This document shows positions 7,889 through 17,989 of a DNA stretch of 35,902 nt, piece by piece. The stretch is taken from the NCBI GenBank assembly GCA_003427395.1, contig BFEA01000055.1, positions 741,376-777,277 on the forward strand, given 5' to 3'. Made by a program: the position numbers and the translations under genes. The notes beneath the pieces are model-generated. The model had not been told where the DNA came from and searched no databases. It saw only the letters and a program-made list of their open reading frames with translations. The DNA comes from Chara braunii (lineage: Eukaryota > Streptophyta > Charophyceae > Charales > Characeae). Position 1 is the stretch's first letter. Each line of letters opens with the position of its first letter.

Positions 7889-8332
7889 GGATACATCAAT
7901 AAGTTACACTGTCAGGGCTGTGGCAATCGCTGTTTCTACTGTAGAGCACCCTCGATCCCGTGGAGCTGCTGATCGACCCTTCCTTTCTGGGTCTCCTAAT
8001 CATCTGGCCCAGCCCTCACCTAGAAGTTGTCTACTGTTCTTCGTGTCTCTAGATCTCCCCGTAGTCCACTAGCCCCGCTAGCCTCAGACTTCTTCCAGGT
8101 GTCCGAAGGCCCCCCTGTGTCCTGTGTTTGTTAATCTTAAACCCTTCTTAAACCCGGAAAACTGCTCAGACTTTATGTTAGGACTGTAACTTTGAGAGGC
8201 AGAAGTAATCAGCCGCCTGAGCTAGTTACCATCATGAGAGCATTGAGTGAGTCGTGGCATACATGGAGTTACTGAGGCGACATGGGATAGGTAAGAAGAA
8301 GGACAACAGGAGCTTCTGGCTCATGACCCATT

Positions 8333-8968
8333 CTATTGTCTGTCTGTAATTCCATGTATCTTCCTGCATTTTCCTTGCTGTTTTGATGTGACTGTCTTTG
8401 TCTTGTCCAGAGGTCGGCCTTTTGAGTCAGCTGCGGAGATCAGTTTCAGCATCCTTGTCGGGGCTTCTCGTTTCTGCATTCCTGTCTTGTCTTGTTGCTG
8501 GGCCAGGTGTGCTCTGCTCCGTTCTACCTTGCTCTCATCCCGTCTTGCCTTTGGGGTAGAGTGAGCCGAGCCGAGGCGGGGGGGGTCTGGTGGGGCGTAA
8601 GGAGACAGAGGCGGAGGGGGTGGGGGTGTCTGCCGTGGGGTCCGGTCCAGGGAAGTGGGTGGTGTGGCGCGAGTCTCTTGGGGGTTGTCTGCCTCGGGTC
8701 GGGGTATCGAAGGAGTCTTGAGCGGGATTGCAAAGTCCTGAGTCGGTCTGAGGGGCCAGGGGCGGTCTTGTAGTGGCCACAGGCCCCATCTGAGGTTGTG
8801 CTGCGTTTCTAGCGCAGCTAACTTGCCATGCGGGTATAACCATGTGTCTCTAAATGTCCAGATTTTGTCGTCCCTTTGCTGTTGTTCTGAGGTTGTGGTG
8901 ATTGTCTGTTTTAGTCTGTTCCACACATTTTTAATGTTAGCTCGGATTTTTTTTAAAGGCAGTCCCAC
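8333..8968 (-). pseudogene. LINE ORF1-like protein, proline-rich (211 codons)
   Basis: The frame is open for 211 codons. It begins MGLPLKKIRANIKNVWNRLK, has a Pro-rich middle and a basic C-terminus. The segment RWGLWPLQDRPWPLRPTQDF then AIPLKTPS corresponds to VWAQWPPPDHQLPQHPLGDF then AVPLKTPS encoded at 20755-20850 on the plus strand. Both lie upstream of the same LINE 3' tail. Pro-rich ORF1 proteins of LINEs bind element RNA, but no CCHC knuckle or RRM is visible, so the ORF1 call rests on position and recurrence. No ORF2 follows before the tail, so this copy is non-autonomous. Confidence 0.45.
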
Positions 8969-9017
8969 CAGTGCTAGAGATGCTGTTGAGGGCAGACATC
9001 GCTAGCACCTGGGGAGG

Positions 9018-9073
9018 GGCTCCATCTATTGGTGGGGAGCATCACCTGCTGGAAAACGGGTCCAGCGTCCCTG
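9018..9073 (-). repeat. LINE 3'-tail copy
   Basis: ggctccatctattggtgggg agcatcacctgctgg ... gggtccagcgtccctg is the tail motif in minus orientation. The minus-strand zf-RVT fragment (9612-10296) lies upstream in the same direction, at about the spacing seen in the plus-strand LINE, so this is probably that element's 3' end. Confidence 0.6.
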
Positions 9074-9086
9074 AAACAGTATAATA

Positions 9087-9158
9087 ATACAGTATGATCC
9101 AGAGAAAGATACTTGGATGATGACTAGAAGATGCCTGCCAGCATTGATACTCTAGATA
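9087..9158 (+). CDS. Possible short terminal exon with Kelch-like peptide
   Basis: Just after a retroelement tail, the frame reads QYDPEKDTWMMTRRCLPALI and stops at TAG 9159-9161. A possible acceptor, aataatacag, sits just before TATGATCC. Y-D-P-x-x-D-x-W is the signature of one Kelch blade, but a single 8-residue match is weak and no further repeats are seen. It could be the last exon of the gene at 4.5-7.7 kb, now separated by retroelements, or chance. Confidence 0.22.
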
Positions 9159-9173
9159 CCAGAGGATTGACTG

Positions 9174-9611
9174 GGCAGGTGTGAGTATGACGGTAGATAT
9201 GACTTTGGGGCTCAGGGAGTGAACCTCTTCGCCCTGTACTGGGCGCCAGATACCTACTGTTGCCGGACTAGTTCCTCCCTCTCCCCAACTGCCTTACACC
9301 CTAGAGCTCTTTGCCTCCTCTTATGTGTGTAACGAAGTCCCTCTGATCCATTCTGTGTCCCTTGGGAATCGGAGGGGACCACTGGCGGGCACCAGTGGGT
9401 CCACTCTTCCACCCTCCCCCTGCCCTCCAATGGGAACATCAGTCCCTGAAAAAAAAAAAAAAAAAAAAAACCGGGAATTGCAGGTCGGAGAAGGAAAAGA
9501 TAAACTAGGGATTGGCTGTGTCTGACCATTCCTTTTCAGAGCCTTTCTTCCAGCGCCAGCGGGTGCGGTGGGAAGGGGTCTGGGAAATCCTCTGCGGGAC
9601 GCATGGGAGTG
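9174..9611. other. Unassigned DNA with 22-base poly-A
   Basis: This stretch contains a plus-strand A-run at about 9449-9470. In minus orientation it would be the LINE 3'-untranslated region between the zf-RVT fragment and the tail. No independent gene is supported. Confidence 0.35.
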
Positions 9612-10296
9612 TTAGGGTCCACGTCTGTCCAGTTCTTGAACAATTTCTGATTTTGCTTCTAAAAAGCCGAATGTATGTTCATGTCCTTGAAATGAGCATC
9701 TTGCTCTCCATATGACCATCAGTATTGTCAGTCTGGTCGTGTGGTATAGAGTATGTTCGAACAGTGTCCACTGGCATTCAGAGGTCGATGGGAGCGGCGT
9801 CCGTAACAGCATTGCACAAGGCTGCCAGGGTAGGTCCTTTCCTGGCAGGGATCACCAGGCCGCATCCCACCACCTCCATATTTGGGACGCCATCCAGCAG
9901 TCCAGCAGATAGTGTTCCAGGTCTTCTCGTGTGGGGGGAGACAACCTCCCGCAGTAGGAACAGATTGGAGAGAGGACTCCTTTCTGTTCCAGTCTCGACC
10001 TGGAGACCAACCAGTCTGGTTTCGGTAAGCATCGGTGCCAGATCTGCCACTGCAGTGTGCGTAGCGAGGTCGACATGATTCTTGCTATTTTTCTCCATGG
10101 CGGATTTGGTATCTGTCAAGCTTCGACTGGGGAATCCCTGAGCCAGCGCTGCTTGAGGCAGTCGTTAATAGCCGTTCTAGCGTGGGTCGCTCTATATCCT
10201 TCCTTAACTGAGTATTGCCAGACCGGTAATGGTTTCTCCCACTCCCATTGCCATTCGGCCGGGTCGAATGGGAGGGAGCGAATGGGCGTCATGGGC
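9612..10296 (-). pseudogene. LINE ORF2 C-terminus with zf-RVT
   Basis: The minus strand reads FDPAEWQWEWEKPLPVWQYS then VKEGYRATHAR, stops at one TGA, then reads WQIWHRCLPKPDWLVSRSRL and CSYCGRLSPPTREDLEHYLL-DC. This gives the C-x2-C ... H-x4-C zinc ligands of zf-RVT. After a frameshift it continues LTILMVIWRARCSFQGHEHT. It is collinear with 34.35-35.0 kb on the plus strand (FDPDEWGLG, WQMLHRCLPTPDWLVSRTNL, LMLTWRARCAF), so it is the same family. Its upstream part ends exactly where the direct repeat starts at 10297; endonuclease and RT domains are absent. Confidence 0.75.
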
Positions 10297-11381
10297 TGTT
10301 GTGGAGTTCCACGACAGAATCAGACTTGAACCGCCTGAACACAAATTAAAAAGATGAAGGACTAATTAATTAGTAATTGATTAATTAGAATTTTTCAGGA
10401 ATTACAAAATACCATTCAGATTAGTTTATCGTGAAAAACCAATGTTTGAGGTACACATGATTAGGAATATATCGGGAAAATGTCAGGATTTTAGTTAGGA
10501 TTTTGATTAAAGATCATAATTACGATAATTTCGGTGAATGGTGAGAGGATTGTATGATGGCTAAATAGAAACAAGAATATAGTCCAGACATATAAATGAC
10601 TAATAGTCAGAAGAGAAGAAGAGAGCCAAATACGAATGAAGTTGATGAGAATTATCCAAAAAACAGATTCGTGGGCAAAGAAAACCAGAAATGCGCAAGA
10701 CACTCCTCCACCTTCCTCCCCCCCTCTAACCCTATTTCCTCACCTGTCAATGCCACCACCTTCCCTCCCCTTGTCCCCCTCCTTTATACCCTTCCTCTTG
10801 TATGCCCCGTCCTTCCCCCTTCCCTTGAGCAGCTGACACCCAGCATCCTGCCACACATCCAGCGGCCAGCAGCCTGCCACGCAGGCAGCTTCCAGCAGCC
10901 CTCCACGCAGTCAACACACATCTTCGGGCCATGCAGCCAGCGCCCAGCATTTCGCCACGCGACCAACACCACTCACCACTAAGCAGCACACAAGTCCCCA
11001 ACAAACCAAACCACAAGCAGGTGAAGATAAAGAAAACAAGGCGGCAAGGAAGGAAAAGATGATTAAAGAGGAGAAGATGAAGGGTACGAGAGGAGAGGAG
11101 AATAGAGATAGAGAAAGGAAAGGAGGAGAGAAGATCATGGAGGATAAACTAACCTCCCTCTCTTCCTATACTCACGCACCTCGATTATAACAAAGATGGT
11201 GATGATAATGCGACTGATGAGAAAGACGATCTTTAATGCAGACACCGGTGTGAACACAGATGACAAGCAGATGATAGGATTCCACGAATCGAAGCAGACG
11301 AGACATCACCCCATCTGACGACTCCGCACTCGGTGACTTTTGTCAATCCCCCTCCCACTCCCAGTGATATCACTAAGTTCT
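10297..11381. repeat. Long direct repeat, copy 1
   Basis: The copy begins tgttgtggagttccacgaca gaatcagac and matches 12415-13625 along its length, with small indels. Shared landmarks are 'tgaaccgcctgaacacaaatta', the pyrimidine-rich 'cacctgtc' section, the ccacgcag/cagc minisatellite (about 10845-10975), 'gcagacaccggtgtgaacac' and 'cactcggtgacttttgtcaa'. Similarity stops at 'aagttctt' near 11381. TG at the start and a non-coding spacer suggest an LTR-like unit, but no primer-binding site, polypurine tract or matching CA end was found. Serine/proline-rich ORFs inside come from the low-complexity section. Confidence 0.7.
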
Positions 11382-12414
11382 TGAACTTCTAATGATTGTA
11401 TGAGAATTGTGAGATAATGATACTAATGATGATGATGCTAATGATTATGGTGATTAGTATGTACAAAGTCTTAGAAGTCTATGCTATATGAGCAAATACG
11501 GCCTTCTAATCCTGACACAACCCCTACCCCTCCCTGAGTCAGGACATTACATCTCAGAGACAATGCCATCGTAACCATAGCTATCCTGTTCTCGCCACCT
11601 AGACTAAACCGGGACCAATAGGCTGTCCTGGTATCACCCCCCAGTTCACCACTAGATTGTCTTCCTCCCTCGACTAATCCCTAGATCTCTCTACAAGGCC
11701 TCACACTCTTGTCATTTGCAGGTTACCTGGCAATGCTCTAGCTCCGGCCAGCGTCGTTCTGACATTCGCGCACAGAACAAAGCAACTACGTAGATATCAG
11801 CCCGGATCCGACCATCTCTTAAACCCTATGTCCCGAATGAGGAAGAAGGGCAAGTGCCGCCAACTTCGCCAAGAATTAAAGAAAACCAGAAAAACTAGAT
11901 ATAACATGATTGCTTGATTTATTTTTTTCCATGGATATCAGAGTTGAGCATAGAAAATCCCCCCCCAACCTCCCCTTTCCCCCTGTCCCGTTGCTGCCTC
12001 CGCTGAAAAAATAATATATTTATCAGAGACGTTCCTTATCATCCCCAACTAAGAACAGTCCCACACCCTCCCCAGTCCCCAAGAGGCATACGGCTCCCAC
12101 CCAAAATATGCCTCTGCTTGCCCCTTCCCTAATCTGCCCCCGCTGAGGTTCAAAATCTCCCCTCAGCCCCAGAATAGAGTATTCCCCAAAATCTGCTCAT
12201 ACCCCCTTCAGGGCATCGCTACCCACCTTGTGCACCCCCTGCAGAGCACAACTCACCCCCCTTTCCAACCAACCTACCCATTTAGAAAAATAATTCAAAA
12301 GACTAAAGCGAGAAAACCAAAACAACTGATTGAAATGATTGCACGAGGAGTATAAAGACCAGATTTTCGTTTAAAGAATAACAATAATTACAAATAAAAA
12401 TAAATTATGGGAAA
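11382..12414. other. C-rich spacer between direct repeats, no gene seen
   Basis: The first part has (ATG)-rich sequence (about 11400-11460). From 11930 the plus strand is dominated by C-rich tracts. No gag, protease, RT or integrase motif is visible, so if the flanking repeats are LTRs the element is non-autonomous. Confidence 0.5.
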
Positions 12415-13625
12415 TGTTGTGGAGTTCCACAACAGAATCAGACGTGAACCGCCTGAACACAAATTAAGAAGATAAAGGGTTAATTTATTAGTAATTGATA
12501 AATTAGAATTTTTCAGGCATTAATAAATACCATTCAGATTAGTTTATCGTGAAGAACCAACGTTTGAGGCACGAATGATTGAGAAAATACCAGGATTTTA
12601 GTTAGGATTTTAATTGAAGATGATAATTACGATAATTCCAATGATATTGGAAGTAGAGTTCAAGTAGTATGTAAATTAGTGGTGAGTAGATTGTATGATG
12701 GCTAAATACAAACAAGAATATAGTTTAGAGTCTTTGGACACATAAGTGAGTCAAAAAGTGACTAAGAGTCTCAGAACTAAGTAGGAATAAAATTGATGAG
12801 AATCACATTAAGCATATTATTGAAAAAACAGATTCGTGGGCAAAGAAAACCAGAAATGCGTGAGACATTCCTCCACCTTCCTCCCCCTCTCTAAACCTAT
12901 TTCCTTACCACCCAATGCCCCCACCCTCCCTCCCCTTGCCCCCCTCCTTTACCCCCTTCCTCTTTTATGCCCCATCCTTTCCGTCCCCCGCCGAGCAGCT
13001 GGCACCCAGCATCCTGCCACACCGCCAGCGGCCAGCAGCCTGCCACGCAGGCAGCGCCCAACAACCCTCCACGCAGCCAGCACACATCATCGGGCCATGC
13101 AGCCAGTGCCCAGCATTTTGCCACGCGGCCAACATCACTCGCCACTAAGCAGCACGCACGTCCCCAGCAAACCAAACCGCAAGAAGGTGAGGATAAAGAA
13201 AACAAGGCGGCAAGGAAGGAAGAGATGATTAGAGAGGAGAAGGTGAAGGGTACGAGAGGAAAACATAATAAAGATAGAAAAAGGAAAGGAAGAGAGAAGA
13301 TCATGGAGGAGAAACTACCCCCCCCACTCTTCCTATACTCACGCACCTCGATTATAACGAAGATGATGATGATAATGCGACTGGTAAAAACAATCTGTGA
13401 TGATGATGTTATGCTACTATTATTCCGACACCGCCGAAGATGATGATAAAGAAGATGCTGATGAAGACAATCTCTAATGCAGACACCGGTGTGAACACAA
13501 ATGACGACCAAATGATGGGATTCCATGAGTCGAAGCAGACAAGACTGCACCCGATCTGACGACCCCGCACTCGGTGACTTTTGTCAATCCTCCTCCCACT
13601 CCCCGTACTATCACAAAGCTCTTCT
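12415..13625. repeat. Long direct repeat, copy 2
   Basis: This copy starts tgttgtggagttccacaaca gaatcagac and parallels copy 1 to 'aagctctt' near 13625. It is longer by roughly 125 bases, with extra sequence around 12636-12680, 12725-12790 and 13380-13470 (an atgatgatg-rich insertion). 'atggg' precedes both copies, but a target duplication cannot be fixed. Confidence 0.7.
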
Positions 13626-14329
13626 CCACTCGTGGCAACCGACCTCCCTCCACAAGAACCTGCAAGCAAAAGAGCTAGAGTGAACCTCAGGAAGCCTGAC
13701 TTTTTTTTTTTTTTTAATCAAGCTTCTCTTCACACGGAATGCTAGCCTGCAGCATTGCCCGTGTAAAGCGTGAAGCAGCGAGATGGCACCATGTGCTTTC
13801 AAAAGACAGAAGAGCACCAAGTTGCGCTGTAATTCCCTCCCCTTTCGCCATTTAGTCCCCTGCAAGTCTTTTTGTGAGATCAATCAACACTCTACCTAGC
13901 AAATGAGGCCCTCGCCGCCGCCTGGTAAGCGCCGACGTGGCGGCATGGCCAGAAAGAGTGTGTCTGCTTACCAGCAAGCATCGCACCTGCGCACCCCCAG
14001 CAGCGACCGCACCACCACCAGCAGCGGCCGCTAGCTCCTCCTGAAGCCCGCAACCACTCCGCTAGCCGTTGACGCTTACCCCACCTATGATACGCCCGCA
14101 CTCTGCCAAATGCAACGACCCACTCCCACTGACCTTGCCCACACTCCCACCCGCAGCGCCCGCATGCTCCTACAGAGACATGTGCCCACACTGCCAGCAG
14201 AGCGCACTTGCGAGCAGCACTCATCCTCCACGTCAGCTCCTCCGCCCACGCAGCTCCCCATTGCCGGCCAACCAACTGAGATAGTTAGCTGGATCCTCCC
14301 AGTCGGTATCAGTAAGGTCTTCAGCCAAC
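13626..14329. other. Unassigned, GC-rich; short hairpin near 13728-13774
   Basis: A hairpin (cttctcttcacacgg / cccgtgtaaagcgtgaag) encloses aatgct/agcatt. On the minus strand 13865-13728 stays open after a possible acceptor acttgcag and reads GTKWRKGRELQRNLVLFCLL, which could be an exon but has no second line of support. From 13900 the DNA is GC-rich with cagcagc/caccacc low complexity. Confidence 0.3.
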
Positions 14330-14660
14330 ACAGGTGTGAGTGTGCATGTGAGTGGGTTGTGTCACTTGTGTGTGGTGTGTGGGAGAGTGTTGGATTTAGA
14401 CACTACTGTTACTGGATGTGGATGGGGGTGGGGGAAGATGAAAAGGGAGGCACAGTTACTGGCAAATGCTCGCTCCTTGTGTTTACGGGGGCCCCACCAG
14501 CGGTCCCAAGCCTGCATCCTAAATGGTAGGGCAAAACGGCAAACATGTCGTTACCTATCTCCACTGAGAGAGGTAACCTCCCTTCACCGAAGTGAGGTAA
14601 AAAGCTATGCTTGCAGGGGTCCCCTGTATATAGCCTTAGGAGTAGTGGTAGGTATGTAGG
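14330..14660. other. GT-rich spacer, nothing supported
   Basis: A (TG)-rich stretch lies at 14335-14395. The remainder has no recognisable repeat or coding signal. Confidence 0.4.
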
Positions 14661-14667
14661 TAGTGAA

Positions 14668-14760
14668 AGAAAGAAATGTTCCATGACACGGCAGACCACC
14701 AGTTAAAAATATGTGAGGTGAGAGAAAAATATATGGCTGTCCCCCGATGAGGAGAAGGCA
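14668..14760. repeat. Dispersed repeat holding the empty site of the 2460 foldback
   Basis: gagagaaaaatatatggctg tcccccgatgaggag at 14720-14754 matches the two flanks of the foldback at 2434-2460 and 2612-2623. The preceding atgttccatgacacggcag ... atatgtgaggtga (14676-14720) occurs inverted at 2145-2180. Confidence 0.65.
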
Positions 14761-15376
14761 TATTTGAAACAAAAACAAAAACAAAAAAGATGAAGGAATG
14801 AGCCAAAAGAATGTCAACGAATCGGGACGTTGCCGAACTCACTCAATGAAAAACAGGACTCAACTCACCGGAAGCAAGCTGGGGAAGCAGCATTTCTTGT
14901 GAGCACATCCAGACTTTGTGTCAGGACAGGCCCGCTTCTCAACAATTTGGGGGTGGCCAAAGGGGTTCCTTGAATCAAGCGTTGATGCAGGCAGTGAAAC
15001 TGTTTTTTTTTTTTCCCTTAAAAAAAATAAAAATAAAACCGGTATCTTTGTGAGTAATCGCCAAAACTCCTTTTCCAAATGTGGAAGCATTTTTGTTGAG
15101 AAAATATTTCGATTGAGTCAATTTTTGAGCGCATGTGGTGGGATCCACCCAACAACTGTGAGTTTTGTTGTGGTGCAGCAAGGCCCTACAGCTGGTGAGG
15201 TTCCCAGAGGGTGCAGAGGCCACCCGGGCATGCTGCGAAGGCTAGATCATGAGATTCTATAGAGGATTCCAAAAGAAAAAAGAAAAATGGAAGGAAAACA
15301 GGTGCAGAGATTCCAGAGAGATTCTTTGGTTCCTTGCGAGAGGGTCAGGATCAGGGCTGTTTTCCTTCTTTGTTAG
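14761..15376. other. Unassigned; isolated GGCCC terminus near 15187
   Basis: gtggtgcagcaaggccc at about 15171-15187 resembles the right end of the GGGCC-terminal MITEs, but no left partner is visible. A 114-codon plus frame (14918-15262) crosses a T-run and is not convincing. Confidence 0.3.
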
Positions 15377-15665
15377 GGCTGTTTTCCTTCTTTTTTAATT
15401 ACCCCTTTCGGCAATGCCATGTAACTTTGACGTTCCTGGCTGCGATTTCGGCGTTTTTTGAACCAGAATTGTCCAGTCCTACTGCCGGGAACCTGGTAAG
15501 TCCTTATCACTTCGGTTAAAACAGCGCTCAAATTGCAGACGGTAATGTCAAAGTCAAATGCCCAAAGGAGTACTAAAAAAGATCTGGGACAAGCCCGTAC
15601 GTACCATTGTGCTTCGTTTCTGGCCGTTGATCTTTGTAATCAATCGTCAGAAATTAGGAGTCCAG
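15377..15665 (+). CDS. Two candidate exons of an unrecognised spliced gene
   Basis: The frame ending at donor AACCTG/GTAAGT (15495) reads RQCHVTLTFLAAISAFFEPE then LSSPTAGNL. After a 43-base intron ending aaattgcag, exon 15539-15665 reads TVMSKSNAQRSTKKDLGQAR then TYHCASFLAVDLCNQSSEI and ends at GAGTCCAG/GTAAGT. Both junctions are phase 0 and the donors are perfect. The intron is unusually short. The SFLAVDLCN part shares DNA with 30379-30404 and 2361-2385, so part of the exon may derive from a repeat. The start of the first exon (about 15377, after tttgttag) is uncertain. No function is inferred. Confidence 0.38.
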
Positions 15666-15825
15666 GTAAGTGGGACCTGGTTGGTTATGTAGTCATATAC
15701 ACATCTACATTATACTTGCATACGTATACATGAACAGAGATCGACACACACATGTTTGGTACTGCAAATCCGTGAATGGTGATCCCACATCGATGAATGA
15801 TGGTTGGATGTGTCCCTAAATCCAG

Positions 15826-15915
15826 GCTGCATCCCATCACCTCCAGATATGGACGGCCATAGGGCAGTCCACGAGACAGTGCTCCAACGTTGCCCTCCTG
15901 CAGGGGGAAGAAATA
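15826..15915 (-). pseudogene. LINE zf-RVT fragment
   Basis: The minus strand reads RATLEHCLVDCPMAVHIWR, a stop, then WDAAW. This aligns with AALEHCLLACPMVTQIWRWW at 34.68-34.75 kb, including the H-x4-C half of the zinc ligands. It is too short for anything more. Confidence 0.65.
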
Positions 15916-16373
15916 CCGTCTCTTACAGAACGCAAGTGATAACGTAGAATCTGACATGGAGAGCACTAGTATTGGGGAGGAAGCATCCGAAGGGGACCAG
16001 CATGTAGCACAGGGGAATATAGGTTCAGAGAATGATGATCGTGATTGGGAAGATACAGTGGGAGGTGGTGGGACAAGGGGGGAACAGCACAGGGAGGGAG
16101 CTGGGGAGGCGGGTAACACACATTGTAAGAGACCAATTTGCAGAGGGTCATGACTTCCGCCGGGGGAGAGACGAGGGTAAGGAACACTTCATATGTATCA
16201 CTAAGCAGAGAAGAGTGGGGTACACTGGGGGAGTTGAGCCTGAATCTGTTTATGGAACTGTTACAGGAGAACAAGGAGGACCTCCGAACACTGGGGGAAT
16301 TGAGCTTGACAACTGCCAGTTTGAAATAGGTAGGACACACACACAAATGGGCTGGGTGGAGGTCACGATTAAC
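15916..16373. other. Unassigned, acidic 87-codon frame
   Basis: The plus frame 15890-16153 reads SDNVESDMESTSIGEEASEG. It overlaps the LINE fragment and shows no splice or family support; it is retained only as an open frame. Confidence 0.2.
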
Positions 16374-16585
16374 TGATAATGATGATATGCGTCTCGATGG
16401 TCAATACCCCGCCTTAAATATACAGCTAGGGTCTGTGGTGGGAGAGTAGAGGGCGTGAGTCACTGGTTGGCTTCGTCGGCTCCAACTGCTGATGATGATA
16501 GGCACCTCGATGATAAGTACCCCGCATTAAATATACAGCTCGGTCTGTGGTGGGAGAGTAGAAGGTGTGAGTTACAAGTTGGTCA
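16374..16585. repeat. 115-bp tandem duplication
   Basis: ctgataatgatgatatgcgt ctcgatgg (16374) is repeated from 16489. The shared block 'taccccgc[c/a]ttaaatatacagct' is followed by 'ggtctgtggtgggagagtag'. Confidence 0.8.
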
Positions 16586-16606
16586 ATTTAGGGGCCAATA
16601 GGTGAT

Positions 16607-16846
16607 TGTGACACGCTAACCTCACGCCCTACGCTGTCTTCCGTTCGGAGTGTTTGATTTGCGGAAGGGGGCCCCGGAAAGGCAGCGAGATGGGATGTCC
16701 CAAGGATTTTTGGAAAATTGAGTGTGGGGACACAGACAGAACCTAAATCCCCCGTGCCAGTCCAACTTAGTAAGAAGGGAGGGTCCGTCACTACGCGGGC
16801 GTCAAGGGAGAAAAAGGTGCGCGCGGGTCGTTCGGCGCGGGGAAGT
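16607..16846 (-). repeat. 3' terminal region of ORF-family element, copy 1
   Basis: Downstream of the ORF on the minus strand the sequence passes through cacactcaattttccaaaaa tccttggg and ends gggcgtgaggttagcgtgtc aca at 16607. The same terminus is found at 20156, 28144 and (minus) 30980, and flanking sequence differs immediately beyond it in all four. Confidence 0.65.
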
Positions 16847-17380
16847 TCAATCCAAAAAGTATCGTTGGACTTCCCAGTGGGCCGTTGCTCTTCGCGTCGC
16901 GTGAAAGGGAGCGGGGATGCATTTGGGGTCTGGCTTTCGGATCAAGTCCCGACACCGCTCATTGCACAACTCAGAGTCTGACGTGGAGGGTCTCAGCCGC
17001 GCAGCTCGTTCTCTATGTTCGTCCTCACTCTGTACTCGGTAGTGGAAGCCCTTTGATTGGTAACGCTCGAAGCGACAACAATCGCTGCACAGAGTGTTAG
17101 GCCAATGGGGCGCCACTGCTGTCCACGGAATGACAATCAACTCGTTAAATGGTAATAGCAACGAATAAGGCGGAAAATGGGTATCAATAATGACAAAGCC
17201 CGCACCAGCAAATCCTGAGCACCGAGTTTCGGGAGGGAAATAATATCGGCCGCCGATCTTGGCGACGGCTTCTCGTACGTCCCACTCGCATACACGTGTC
17301 CTTTTCTCGTTGTACGGGAAGGGACGTGGAGGGGATACGGGAGGCCGACGCCCAGTCGGGTTGAGGCCTTCAGTCCACAT
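16847..17380 (-). CDS. Unrecognised 177-aa protein family, copy 1
   Basis: The ATG in gccATGtgg at 17380 starts a 177-codon frame ending at TGA 16847. The copy at 27372-27905 has the same start context, exactly the same length and no indels; about 78% of residues match, and silent codon differences outnumber replacements. Conserved stretches are RPFPYNE-x-RTRVCEWDVRE, GGRYYF, DTHFPPYSLLLP and NELIV-x-PWTAV, then PHWPNTLCSDCCR, KGFHYR and WEVQRYFLD at the C-terminus. CSDC may be half of a metal site, with VCEW and ETRC as other Cys landmarks. No signal peptide is evident. I do not know the family. The GxGFVI...LLLP...CxxC layout faintly recalls the start of SET/MYND proteins, which is only a hint. 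It is flanked by a shared 3' terminal region, so it is probably carried by a mobile or amplified element. Confidence 0.6.
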   Translation of the reverse strand: MWTEGLNPTGRRPPVSPPRPFPYNEKRTRVCEWDVREAVAKIGGRYYFPPETRCSGFAGAGFVIIDTHFPPYSLLLPFNELIVIPWTAVAPHWPNTLCSDCCRFERYQSKGFHYRVQSEDEHRERAARLRPSTSDSELCNERCRDLIRKPDPKCIPAPFHATRRATAHWEVQRYFLD

Positions 17381-17550
17381 GGCAATTCAATCAATCGCAA
17401 GAGTTGGTTTCAATTATTCATCGTTAATCCGACAATCAAAAAATACACGACCTATCGATCCGGTTTTTCCGACCGTCGCTTTTCTTCGCCTCGGGCGTGA
17501 GACGCATTAAAGGTGAAACACTCCTACATTTCCTTAAAGGTAGCTCAAAG

Positions 17551-17575
17551 AGATAGATAGATAGATAGATAGATA

Positions 17576-17641
<66 letters not shown>

Positions 17642-17642
17642 N

Positions 17643-17707
<65 letters not shown>
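17551..17707. repeat. (GATA)n then (GA)n microsatellite
   Basis: GATA units at 17551-17577 are followed by about 125 bases of GA to 17707, with one N at 17642. Serine/leucine-only ORFs across it are artefacts. Confidence 0.97.
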
Positions 17708-17712
<5 letters not shown>

Positions 17713-17989
17713 TCCACACTTTCATCTCATGGTAAGTGGCACGTGTCGGCTCCACGTTGATCACTTGTGTTTTCCCACGAGATCAACGGATGATTGGGTG
17801 AGCAAGAAGGAGCTTGCTCAAGATTGGAACCCCCTGGGCGTCACATATGTGACGAACTATTTTCTACGACCGCGCGATATTCAGTGCAAGGCTTCTTCAG
17901 GGATTGAATCGGGAGGGTCTGCTGGATTACATGGGTGCCCTTGCTTTTCTTGTTTTTCGGAATCGAGGTCGGGGTAATTTTGTGACGGT

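Noticed and set aside
11638-11650. tggtatcacc as an LTR primer-binding site
   Set aside because: It lies about 250 bases beyond the end of the repeat and matches the initiator-tRNA complement only partly.
17436-17764. Serine/leucine-repeat ORFs
   Set aside because: They are translations of the (GA)n microsatellite, interrupted by an N.
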